Shown: positions 6,668-12,533 of the stretch, in pieces
Layout of the letters: the number at the start of each line of letters is the position of its first letter
Position numbering within the stretch: position 1 is the stretch's first letter
Source: Nitrospirota bacterium
GTDB taxonomy: Bacteria; Nitrospirota_A; Leptospirillia; Leptospirillales; Leptospirillaceae
NCBI GenBank assembly: GCA_021844645.1
Contig: JAKBTA010000036.1
Location: forward strand, 1 to 12,533
DNA length: 12,533 nt
Direction of reading: 5' to 3'
Notes under the pieces: generated by a model
The model's input: only the letters and a program-made list of their open reading frames with translations
What the model was told of the DNA's origin: nothing
Databases searched by the model: none
Made by a program: the position numbers and the translations under genes

Positions 6668-8334
6668 AAGGCAATATTCGTGGTCTGAAGAAAAATCAGC
6701 TTGAAGCTCTCGGTCGCCTTTACCGGAGAAAGGTCCCGCCGCTTATGTGGGTGACGACGGAGTTGGCCGGGGTCATGGGAGAGATCAGTTTTGAAATCGG
6801 TAGGCAAGTCGGGGTTTTCATCTCCAGGGAAGGAGCCGTCCTCGATGTGATCGTGGGCGGTCCCAAGGAACTCTATATTGAATCCCTGCCCCCCTCCCGT
6901 GGAGGAGACCATCTACTCCGGGGAATAAGGCTTGTCCATACGCACCTTCGTACGGAGCCCATCAACCAGGATGACCTGAACGATCTGGCGCTCCTGAGGC
7001 TCGATGCGCAAATCGTCCTCCATATCGATGAAAGTGCTCCAAGGATCCGGCGATTCTCCCAGGCATTGATCAACCCTGACAAAAAGGGCGAGACACCATG
7101 GCTGGTCAACGAATCCGTTCCTTTTTCCGCTGAACGGCTCGAAGTTGCGGATACGGTCCTTGAGATCGAAGAAGCCCTTTCCGAATCCAAGGGAAGCTCT
7201 CGCCACCAGACATCCGGGCAGGAACGGGCGATCCTCGTCTCCGCATCAAAAGAGAGTCTCCTCTTCCAGAAAGATGGCATGGAGGAGTTAAGGGAACTGG
7301 CAGAAAGTGCGGGCGTTCAGGTTCTCGGGGAAGAGATCCAGAAACTCAGGACCGTCCATCCAAGCACCCTTTTGAGCGCGGACAGGCTGAAGGTCCTGAT
7401 TATTCACGCCCTTCAGGTGGGCGCGACGATCATCATCTTCGAACAGAACCTGACACCTGCCCAGGTCAAGAATATCGCCGCCCTGACGGACCTCAAGATC
7501 ATCGACCGGACACAGCTCATTCTGGATATTTTTGCGAGAAGGGCCCATTCAAGCGACGGAAAGCTCCAGGTGGAAGTGGCCCAGCTCAAATATCTTCTTC
7601 CCCGGCTTGAGCAACGATCGACAGCGTTGTCAAGGCTGACCGGGGGTATTGGCGGAAGAGGTCCGGGAGAGACCAGACTTGAAGAAGACAGACGTCGTGT
7701 CCGGGACAGGATTACCTCACTTACGGAAAAGCTCTCGAAACTTGGGGACGAGAGACGACAAAGGAAAGAACGCCGACAGGAAAACGGACTTCCGATCGTC
7801 TCGCTCGTCGGGTACACGAATGTCGGGAAATCCACACTTTTAAACCAGCTGACAGGGTCGGAAGTTCTCACGGAAAACAAGCTCTTTGCCACCCTTGACC
7901 CGACATCCAGACGGCTAAGGTTCCCCCGTGAAAGGGAAATCATCCTGACCGACACGGTGGGCTTTATCCGGAATCTTCCCGCGGACCTGAAAAGAGCCTT
8001 TCTCTCCACCTTTGACGAATTAAAGGATGCCCATCTGCTGATCCACGTTGCGGATGGCTCCCATCCCAGCATCGAAGCCCAGATCAAACAAGTGGATTCC
8101 CTGTTGACGGAGATGGAGATAGGGGAAAAGCCAAAGCTTCTTGTCATCAATAAGGCCGACCTTCTCGACGATGAAAAAAAAGAATCCCTTTCCCTCCTCT
8201 TCCCTGAAGCGATCCTCATCTCTGCAACCCATCCGGATACTCTGAGGGGATTGCTTGGACAGATGGAAGAGAGACTGTTTTTCAAACGGCTCTCCGACCC
8301 TCCGGATCATGTCGCAATGGCTCCGGTTCCATGA
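6601..8334 (+). CDS. hflX: GTPase HflX (ribosome-associated)
   Basis: HflX is a translational GTPase-like protein that binds the 50S subunit and splits stalled or heat-damaged ribosomes. The N-terminal region ([20 protein letters not shown], 28-47, then [12 protein letters not shown]) is the extended form seen in many non-enteric bacteria. The central HflX signature [15 protein letters not shown] lies at 351-365, and a coiled segment leads to the G domain. The G domain has G1 GYTNVGKST (404-412), [11 protein letters not shown] (G2), G3 DTVGFI (451-456), G4 NKAD (517-520) and SAT (G5). The given start is the first in-frame ATG, but family similarity begins only near residue 22. AGGAGG at 6643-6648 stands six bases before an in-frame ATT at 6655, so the real start may be 6655. 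The next ATG (6745) would remove conserved residues. The stop overlaps the next start (ATGA). Confidence 0.95.
   Translation: MRLLHGARQSHQRTRRHLIPEIKGNIRGLKKNQLEALGRLYRRKVPPLMWVTTELAGVMGEISFEIGRQVGVFISREGAVLDVIVGGPKELYIESLPPSRGGDHLLRGIRLVHTHLRTEPINQDDLNDLALLRLDAQIVLHIDESAPRIRRFSQALINPDKKGETPWLVNESVPFSAERLEVADTVLEIEEALSESKGSSRHQTSGQERAILVSASKESLLFQKDGMEELRELAESAGVQVLGEEIQKLRTVHPSTLLSADRLKVLIIHALQVGATIIIFEQNLTPAQVKNIAALTDLKIIDRTQLILDIFARRAHSSDGKLQVEVAQLKYLLPRLEQRSTALSRLTGGIGGRGPGETRLEEDRRRVRDRITSLTEKLSKLGDERRQRKERRQENGLPIVSLVGYTNVGKSTLLNQLTGSEVLTENKLFATLDPTSRRLRFPREREIILTDTVGFIRNLPADLKRAFLSTFDELKDAHLLIHVADGSHPSIEAQIKQVDSLLTEMEIGEKPKLLVINKADLLDDEKKESLSLLFPEAILISATHPDTLRGLLGQMEERLFFKRLSDPPDHVAMAPVP
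6643..6648 (+). promoter_or_regulatory. Strong Shine-Dalgarno site pointing at a non-ATG hflX start
   Basis: A perfect AGGAGG is followed by six bases and then ATT (6655-6657) in the hflX frame. No ATG, GTG or TTG occurs in frame between 6604 and 6744. The site lies inside the end of the DUF3553-like gene. Confidence 0.5.
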
Positions 8335-8819
8335 CAGAAGACCTTCTTGCCATCCCCCATGCCTTCTGTCAGGAATGTCGACTATGTTGCCGATTTATTG
8401 AGCCGGACCGGCAGACACCATTTTCTTCCCGTCCAGGACTGCGTCCCATTCTTCCGGACGTCTTCCGGGGAAAAACAGATCCCGACATGACTCTTGTCCG
8501 GATTGATGAGTTCGATCTCTGGCAATGCTCGCTTCTTGATCCATCATCATGGAACTGCAGCAGTTGGCCAAACCACCCGCTTGACTGCAAGATCTATCCT
8601 CTTGTCCTGATCCTTCATGAGGGATCACCTTGGCTGGGAATCGACACAAACTGCCCATTTTCCCTTCATATTTCAAGAGAGATCCTCCAACAGAAAGCCG
8701 CTGCCATCAAGAGCACCGATTGGGCAAGGATCCCCGCACCAGCCAAGTCCGCCCTGATCGTCCATCTGGAAAAAGAGGGCGTCGACGGTGTTGTCCCCAT
8801 CCTGTCTCTTGAAGACTAG
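8331..8819 (+). CDS. YkgJ-family cysteine-cluster protein (putative zinc/iron-binding)
   Basis: This 162-residue protein carries the CxxCxxCC signature near the N-terminus (C13, C16, C19, C20 in CQECRLCC). It continues with cysteines at C66, C76, C86 and C108; C86 is in [13 protein letters not shown], matching the conserved (R/N)P..C..YP block of the YkgJ family. These proteins are predicted to hold a metal or Fe-S cluster; their chemistry is largely unknown. It overlaps hflX by four bases (ATGA). The coding region ends in TAG, and the following DUF2156-like gene is in the same frame after only three further codons, which suggests functional linkage or fusion. No signal peptide is present. 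Confidence 0.85.
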   Translation: MTEDLLAIPHAFCQECRLCCRFIEPDRQTPFSSRPGLRPILPDVFRGKTDPDMTLVRIDEFDLWQCSLLDPSSWNCSSWPNHPLDCKIYPLVLILHEGSPWLGIDTNCPFSLHISREILQQKAAAIKSTDWARIPAPAKSALIVHLEKEGVDGVVPILSLED

Positions 8820-8828
8820 CCCGCCGCC

Positions 8829-9764
8829 ATGTCCCGCTTCGGACCGATTACAAGCCTGACAACCAACAAAAAGGAACGATACAGGATTCTTTCCCAGTTC
8901 ACTTCGGAAACCAGAAAAATGCTGTTTTCAGGCTGCCATCCCGTCTCTTATTTTCTGAATGCTCGTGGAGTCGAGTTCGAAATGGCCTGTTGGGACAATC
9001 GACCATTTCTTCTCGCAAAATCCGAAGGATACCACTGGCTTCCCCTGCCACCTGAATGGATCCTTGACAATCAGTTTCTGTCCGACACCTTTTTGGATGA
9101 GCTCCCGGAGTGGCTCTTCTGCCTTAACGGCGGACGAGACGGACGCATCGACAACCTGCCAATCGGTGTTTCTGGAAAACGTTCTTCCTGCCCTCCCCCC
9201 ATCCGGCAGGATACCGACCGGATTCTTCTGAGGGAATCCACCCTTCGCGCTGCTGGGGATCATTACAAAACCCACCGTTGGGAACTTAATCGCCTACGAA
9301 GAACCGATCCCTCTCCGGGAATTCGCCGATGGTCGGAACCGGCTCCTTCCACCCGAATGGAGGAAATCAAAAACCGATTTTTCAAGATGAGACGCGACAA
9401 GGCACTCAATGAACTGGAGTGGCTGATGGTGGAAGACCTTGAACGGGCCCACAGAATCGCAGAAACCAACTGGAACATCCTCAATTTGACAGGGGTCATT
9501 CTTTCGATACAGGGAGAGGAAGTCGCCTGGCAATGGCTTGCCTTTTCAGAGTCAGAACATTCAGCCATCTGTTTTCTGGAGTGCAGGGATCCTCAAATGA
9601 AATACCTCTCCGTCATGATGACGCATCTTGTTTTTCAGATGTTTTCCAAGCTGGACTGGATCAATATCGGCGGAGACTCGGGGATCTCCGGACTGGCCAG
9701 GGCAAAGGATCAGGATCGTCCTGGGGTTCTGGTTCCCTGCCATACCCAGGAGCTCTCCCCATAA
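8829..9764 (+). CDS. DUF2156-like protein (GNAT-fold acyl/aminoacyl-transferase type)
   Basis: This 311-residue protein resembles DUF2156, the GNAT-fold domain related to the C-terminal domain of phosphatidylglycerol lysyltransferases. Supporting segments are the substrate-core start HYKTHRWELNRLRR (145-158), a helical FKMRRDKALNELEWLMVEDLERAHRIAE region (185-212), and the closing block WINIGGDSGISGLARAKDQDRPGVLVP (277-303), close to the family's (N)xGxDxGxxGLRxxKxxxxP. Residues 32-110 fit the first, degenerate GNAT half. No membrane segments are seen, so it is a soluble stand-alone domain. The ATG has no convincing Shine-Dalgarno site and sits nine bases after, and in frame with, the TAG of the YkgJ-like gene. 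The donor and acceptor substrates cannot be read from the sequence. It is the last gene of the serS run. Confidence 0.72.
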   Translation: MSRFGPITSLTTNKKERYRILSQFTSETRKMLFSGCHPVSYFLNARGVEFEMACWDNRPFLLAKSEGYHWLPLPPEWILDNQFLSDTFLDELPEWLFCLNGGRDGRIDNLPIGVSGKRSSCPPPIRQDTDRILLRESTLRAAGDHYKTHRWELNRLRRTDPSPGIRRWSEPAPSTRMEEIKNRFFKMRRDKALNELEWLMVEDLERAHRIAETNWNILNLTGVILSIQGEEVAWQWLAFSESEHSAICFLECRDPQMKYLSVMMTHLVFQMFSKLDWINIGGDSGISGLARAKDQDRPGVLVPCHTQELSP

Positions 9765-9778
9765 TGCCCACCGGCACC

Positions 9779-9808
9779 TTGTCTTGAGTATCCTTATGCC
9801 TATAGAAT
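9779..9808 (+). promoter_or_regulatory. Promoter candidate for the DUF5069 gene
   Basis: TTGTCT (9779-9784, 4 of 6) and TAGAAT (9803-9808, 5 of 6) are separated by 18 bases, just after the last gene of the serS operon. Initiation near 9815 would give a leader of about 140 bases. Confidence 0.42.
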
Positions 9809-9834
9809 CGAATGAATGACCTGATATCGATTCT
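9804..9834. repeat. 8-bp inverted repeat overlapping the -10 element
   Basis: AGAATCGA (9804-9811) and TCGATTCT (9827-9834) are perfect reverse complements separated by 15 bases. The left arm overlaps the -10 candidate, which would suit an operator bound by a dimeric regulator. A transcript-level hairpin is also possible. No known regulator consensus is recognised. Confidence 0.4.
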
Positions 9835-9866
9835 GTTCACATCCAAAGAACAAACCGCTTGCACAA

Positions 9867-9898
9867 GGTGGCCTCCCGGACAAGCTTCAGGAGCCACC
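9867..9898 (+). repeat. Leader hairpin upstream of the DUF5069 gene
   Basis: GGTGGC (9867-9872) pairs with GCCACC (9893-9898). After a single bulged C, TCC (9874-9876) pairs with GGA (9890-9892), closing a 13-base loop. No T-tract follows, so this is not an intrinsic terminator. It lies midway between the promoter candidate and the ribosome-binding site at 9943-9948. I recognise no riboswitch class. Confidence 0.35.
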
Positions 9899-9953
9899 CT
9901 CACAGTCTCCTCATGTTTCGGCGGGGGGAGGCAATCTAAAAAAGGAGGCTTTG

Positions 9954-10382
9954 ATGGATCTGACAAAGGAATTTCCAAGAAGTCCTTTTGACCGGCTTGG
10001 AGGAATCGATCATCTGAAGCGGCTGATAGACAAGGCCAGGGCAAAAAACGCCGGAACTTTGGGAGAATATATCTATAACTGTCCGCTTGACGCCTTCTGT
10101 CTGACATTTCTGGAAATGGACCATGAGTCCTTTGCCCGAATTGTCGCATCCACCCACTCCGATGACGAAGTATTGGCCGCTGTCCTCGATAAATGTCCCA
10201 ATGCCAGGAATCCTGAAAAGGTCAGTTCATTCAATCTTTCCTATGAAGCACTTTCTCCTGACACCCCGGAAAAGTGGCAATATTTCATCGCCACAAGGGA
10301 TGCGATTGATCCTTCAAGAACAGATATCCGCACATGGACCCGACTCATCGACCTTGAAGAAAAAAGAATTCTCACGGTATGA
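9954..10382 (+). CDS. DUF5069 family protein
   Basis: This is a 142-residue protein of a conserved uncharacterised family. The family signature is unmistakable: LTKEFPRSPFDRLGGIDHLKRLIDKARAKNAGTLGEYIYNCPLDA spans about residues 3-47 and is followed by FLEMD and a second half with PEKVSSFN. The protein is soluble, with no signal or membrane segment. ATG at 9954 is preferred over the in-frame TTG at 9951 because AGGAGG (9943-9948) sits five bases from the ATG. It has a 189-base upstream gap with a promoter candidate, and the M16 protease pair follows 64 bases downstream, so co-transcription is possible but not shown. No function is known to me. Confidence 0.82.
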   Translation: MDLTKEFPRSPFDRLGGIDHLKRLIDKARAKNAGTLGEYIYNCPLDAFCLTFLEMDHESFARIVASTHSDDEVLAAVLDKCPNARNPEKVSSFNLSYEALSPDTPEKWQYFIATRDAIDPSRTDIRTWTRLIDLEEKRILTV

Positions 10383-10446
10383 GTCTTGGGAGACCTATTA
10401 TCCTCATATCCGTTTTTTCCATCACCTAAAAAACTGGGAGTTCTGA

Positions 10447-11892
10447 ATGTCAAAGAAGTCCATCCTCAAGGATTGTCTTTTCATAAAAAGAAAGCCCGCC
10501 AGAAATGCCGGAATCATGGGAACCAGATCTTTGTTTCTGGGGATTTTGGCCCTGTGGGTTCTTATTGTTGCGCCATTTTCTGCAGAGGCTGATCAACCTT
10601 ACACGCCAAAACCAAAGATACATGTTTTTCCGAATGGTCTCAGGCTCATTACCGTCGAAAATCCTTACTCCCCCATCGTTACGTTCCAGATCTGGTACAA
10701 GGTGGGCTCCATCGATGAGCATCAGCCCAAAACCGGAATTTCCCACTTTTTGGAACACATGATGTTCACAGGAACACCAAAATTTCCTCATGGGGTTCTG
10801 GACCAGAAAGTCAATGACGTTGGAGGGCAATCCAACGCTTTTACCAACTACGACTTTACCGCTTTCTTTGAAAACCTTCCCCCGGGGAACTTGCCGCTCT
10901 CCTTCGCTATCGAGTCGGACAGGATGAAGAACCTATCCCTCAAGAAGTCCCAGATCGAACGGGAACGAAAAATCGTTCTGGAAGAAAGACGAAATGATTA
11001 CGACGACCCGACCCAGCTTCTCGTTGAGCGGGTCTATGCGCGGGCCTTTGTCGTTCACCCGTATCACAATCCTGTCATCGGCTGGGAAGATGACATCAAA
11101 CGAATCACCCAGAAAGACCTGCGAAACTACTATCATCAAAACTATATGCCCAACAACTCCACCATCGTCATCGTCGGACCCGTGAAAGCATCCGACATGG
11201 TCCGTCAGGTGGGGGATGCCTTTGGATCCATTCCCCGTGGAACCCTTCCCCGGCGGCATATTCATCTTGACCGACCACAGAAAAAGTTACAGGTTGTGAT
11301 TTTGCACAAGCCGGCAATGCTTCCAGTGACAATGCTGGCTTTTCACGCTCCGAACTTCAAGAATCCGGATCAATACCCACTGACTGTGCTCTCGGCGCTC
11401 CTGTCCGGTGGCCGATCCTCCATTCTGTACAGAAAAATGGTTTACGAACATCCAGTAGCAGTTGATGCCGAAGGCTCGTACGACCCACTTACGCAGGGAC
11501 CTTCCCTCTTTTACTTCTATGCACAGGGAATGCCCAAAACAACGCCCCCATTTCTGAAAAAGGAATTGACCTCTGTCATTAACTCCCTGAAAACACACCC
11601 GGTCTCCCAATCGGCTCTCGACCGTGCAAAAAAGGGACTGGTCTCCGAATTCCTGATGAGTCAGGAGTCCACCTTCGGAATGGGTATGCTCCTTGGAGAA
11701 ATGGCGACCCTTGGTGTTCCCATGACCTATCTTGATGACTACGTCAAAAACATTCAGGCGGTCACCCCCTCGGAGATCACCCGGGTTGCCCAAAAATATC
11801 TTAACAGCCATTCCGAAACGATCGGCTACCTTTATCCATCAGGCAAACCGAAGAGACCGGTCTTCAGAAAACCTGGAAGCCTCGTACGTTGA
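10447..11892 (+). CDS. M16 family zinc metallopeptidase, catalytic subunit, exported
   Basis: This is a 481-residue single-chain M16B-type peptidase (processing-peptidase/pitrilysin superfamily). The inverted zinc motif HFLEH (100-104) provides H100, H104 and the catalytic base E103. The third zinc ligand is the glutamate in VLEERRND (E180). The N-half includes FPNGLRLITVEN (61-72) and AFTNYDFTAFFENLP. The C-half contains the typical LSALLSGGRSSILYRKM segment. A hydrophobic stretch at 29-46 (LFLGILALWVLIVAPFSA) is a signal peptide or anchor, so it acts in the periplasm. GGGAG precedes the ATG at 10447; an in-frame ATG at 10516 would give a shorter, more typical signal peptide. The gene is followed after 14 bases by a zinc-site-less M16 partner, a common bacterial pair. 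Substrate unknown. Confidence 0.93.
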   Translation: MSKKSILKDCLFIKRKPARNAGIMGTRSLFLGILALWVLIVAPFSAEADQPYTPKPKIHVFPNGLRLITVENPYSPIVTFQIWYKVGSIDEHQPKTGISHFLEHMMFTGTPKFPHGVLDQKVNDVGGQSNAFTNYDFTAFFENLPPGNLPLSFAIESDRMKNLSLKKSQIERERKIVLEERRNDYDDPTQLLVERVYARAFVVHPYHNPVIGWEDDIKRITQKDLRNYYHQNYMPNNSTIVIVGPVKASDMVRQVGDAFGSIPRGTLPRRHIHLDRPQKKLQVVILHKPAMLPVTMLAFHAPNFKNPDQYPLTVLSALLSGGRSSILYRKMVYEHPVAVDAEGSYDPLTQGPSLFYFYAQGMPKTTPPFLKKELTSVINSLKTHPVSQSALDRAKKGLVSEFLMSQESTFGMGMLLGEMATLGVPMTYLDDYVKNIQAVTPSEITRVAQKYLNSHSETIGYLYPSGKPKRPVFRKPGSLVR

Positions 11893-11906
11893 AAAAGGAG
11901 CGATTC

Positions 11907-12533
11907 ATGACAAAGACGGCACTGTCCAGGATCTTGATCTTCACGACCACCATTTCCCTCGCGGCATGCGCACACACCTCCACCGGAGCCGTTTCCCGGA
12001 CAACACAGGCGGATGTGTCCCAAACACGCAATGTCGACATTCTCCACACCTCCGTCACCAGAACGGTCCTTCCAAATGGAATCACAGTCCTCGTGATTCC
12101 CCGTCCGGTGGTTCCGGTTGTCTCTTTCCGGATCGGAATCCGTGCAGGCTCCTCCCAGGACCCGGAAGGCCAATACGGTCTTTCCGACCTCACCGCATCC
12201 CTTCTTGACAGGGGAACACAGAAGCATGATGCCCTTTCCATCTTCCGGGCCATCGATAGCTCGGGGGGAGGGCTCGATGCCCAGTCCGGGAGAGATCTGA
12301 CCACCGTTTCCGGAAAGGTTCTGACTGAGGATCTGGAGCCATTATTCTCCCTTGCTGCCGAAATGGTACAGACTCCAACTTTCCCCGAAGAGGATTTCCA
12401 AAAAAACCAGCAAATGGCTCTTGCAGAACTGACCGATGAAAAAGATCACCCAGGACCGGTCGCCAGAACACTCCTTTACAAAAAGATGATGGGCAAAGGA
12501 CCCTATGGCCATCCAGAGTCAGGAACAATAAGA
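11907..12533 (+). CDS. M16-like lipoprotein lacking zinc ligands (partial, 3' end outside window)
   Basis: The frame is open from ATG 11907 to the right edge and gives the first 209 residues. A lipoprotein signal is clear: a short basic start, a hydrophobic core and the lipobox SLAAC with C21 as the lipidation site. The M16 N-domain follows with VLPNGITVLVIPRPVVPVVSFRIGIRAGS (54-82). Where the partner has GISHFLEHMMFTGT this protein has GLSDLTASLLDRGT (91-104), so the two histidines and the glutamate of HxxEH are replaced by D94, S98 and A97. It should therefore be a non-catalytic subunit that shapes the chamber, as alpha-MPP does. The conserved YGHPESGT near the edge supports the family. AAAAAGGAG lies 6-14 bases before the start. 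The stop codon is not in view. Confidence 0.9.
   Translation, partial: MTKTALSRILIFTTTISLAACAHTSTGAVSRTTQADVSQTRNVDILHTSVTRTVLPNGITVLVIPRPVVPVVSFRIGIRAGSSQDPEGQYGLSDLTASLLDRGTQKHDALSIFRAIDSSGGGLDAQSGRDLTTVSGKVLTEDLEPLFSLAAEMVQTPTFPEEDFQKNQQMALAELTDEKDHPGPVARTLLYKKMMGKGPYGHPESGTIR

Noticed and set aside
7413..8285. 290-residue minus-strand open frame opposite hflX
   Set aside because: It is antisense to the G domain of hflX, is very rich in Ser and Arg as expected of a shadow frame, and has no recognisable domain.
9812..9991. 59-residue plus-strand open frame (MNDLISILFTSKEQ...) in the DUF5069 leader
   Set aside because: No Shine-Dalgarno site, a composition that looks non-coding, and overlap with the start of the DUF5069 gene. 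A leader peptide cannot be excluded.
10107..10121. Exact 15-mer TTTCTGGAAATGGAC also present at 17-31
   Set aside because: The two copies lie in unrelated genes and are read in different frames; one shared 15-mer in 12.5 kb is compatible with chance.
9661..10149. 162-residue minus-strand open frame across the DUF5069 leader
   Set aside because: It overlaps two well-supported plus-strand genes and has low-quality composition; no ribosome-binding site or motif was found.
10412..10417. Six-T run between the DUF5069 and M16 genes as a possible terminator
   Set aside because: No stable stem is found immediately upstream, so it does not qualify as an intrinsic terminator.
1..12533. tRNA, rRNA, CRISPR array, insertion sequence or prophage
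   Set aside because: No cloverleaf-like segments, repeat-spacer pattern, transposase or phage genes were seen by reading both strands; no covariance-model or repeat search could be run.

Overview
The window looks like chromosomal DNA of a Gram-negative-type bacterium with roughly balanced base composition. The gene set suggests an aerobic chemolithotroph of the Nitrospirota, such as a Leptospirillum-like iron oxidiser. The hints are an ODP-type di-iron sensor beside a soluble chemoreceptor, DUF5069, a HflX with the long N-terminal form, and a paired M16 protease with a lipoprotein partner. This assignment is inference from gene content only. There is no rRNA, tRNA, CRISPR array, insertion sequence or sign of recent transfer; the genes are tightly packed.

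Layout. (1) 3-188 is the tail of an unidentified gene, followed by a terminator-like hairpin at 225-251. (2) 370-1813 is a two-gene plus-strand unit: a metallo-beta-lactamase-fold di-iron protein (ODP family) and a soluble chemoreceptor signalling domain with no sensor domain. It has its own promoter (273-301) and a Fur-box-like dyad just downstream (312-326). It ends in a palindrome that contains the stop codons of both converging genes. (3) 1820-3829, minus strand, reads gpsA, wrbA, DUF971; gpsA and wrbA overlap by one base. (4) The 159-base divergent gap 3830-3988 holds mirror-image promoter candidates. (5) 3989-9764 is one compact plus-strand run: serS, a degenerate receiver-like protein, a periplasmic TPR protein, a DUF3553-like protein, hflX, a YkgJ-like cysteine-cluster protein and a DUF2156-like protein. 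Gaps are 11 bases or fewer and there are stop/start overlaps. (6) 9765-9953 is a 189-base leader with a promoter candidate and two inverted repeats, followed by a DUF5069 gene. (7) 10447 to the right edge encodes an exported catalytic M16 zinc peptidase and, 14 bases on, an M16-like lipoprotein that has lost the zinc ligands and runs off the window.

How the parts may work together. The most attractive system is the ODP plus orphan chemoreceptor pair. The chemoreceptor has the kinase-control tip but no sensor, and ODP proteins are known in Treponema denticola as soluble Fe(II)/O2 sensors working with such receptors. Together with a possible Fur site, this would make an iron- and oxygen-tuned behavioural module. 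The serS-hflX run joins translation functions (tRNA charging, ribosome-associated GTPase) to several small proteins of unknown role. It contains two translation oddities: hflX appears to lack a normal start codon at its conserved N-terminus, and the last two genes share one reading frame separated by a single TAG. The M16 pair is likely a heteromeric envelope protease.
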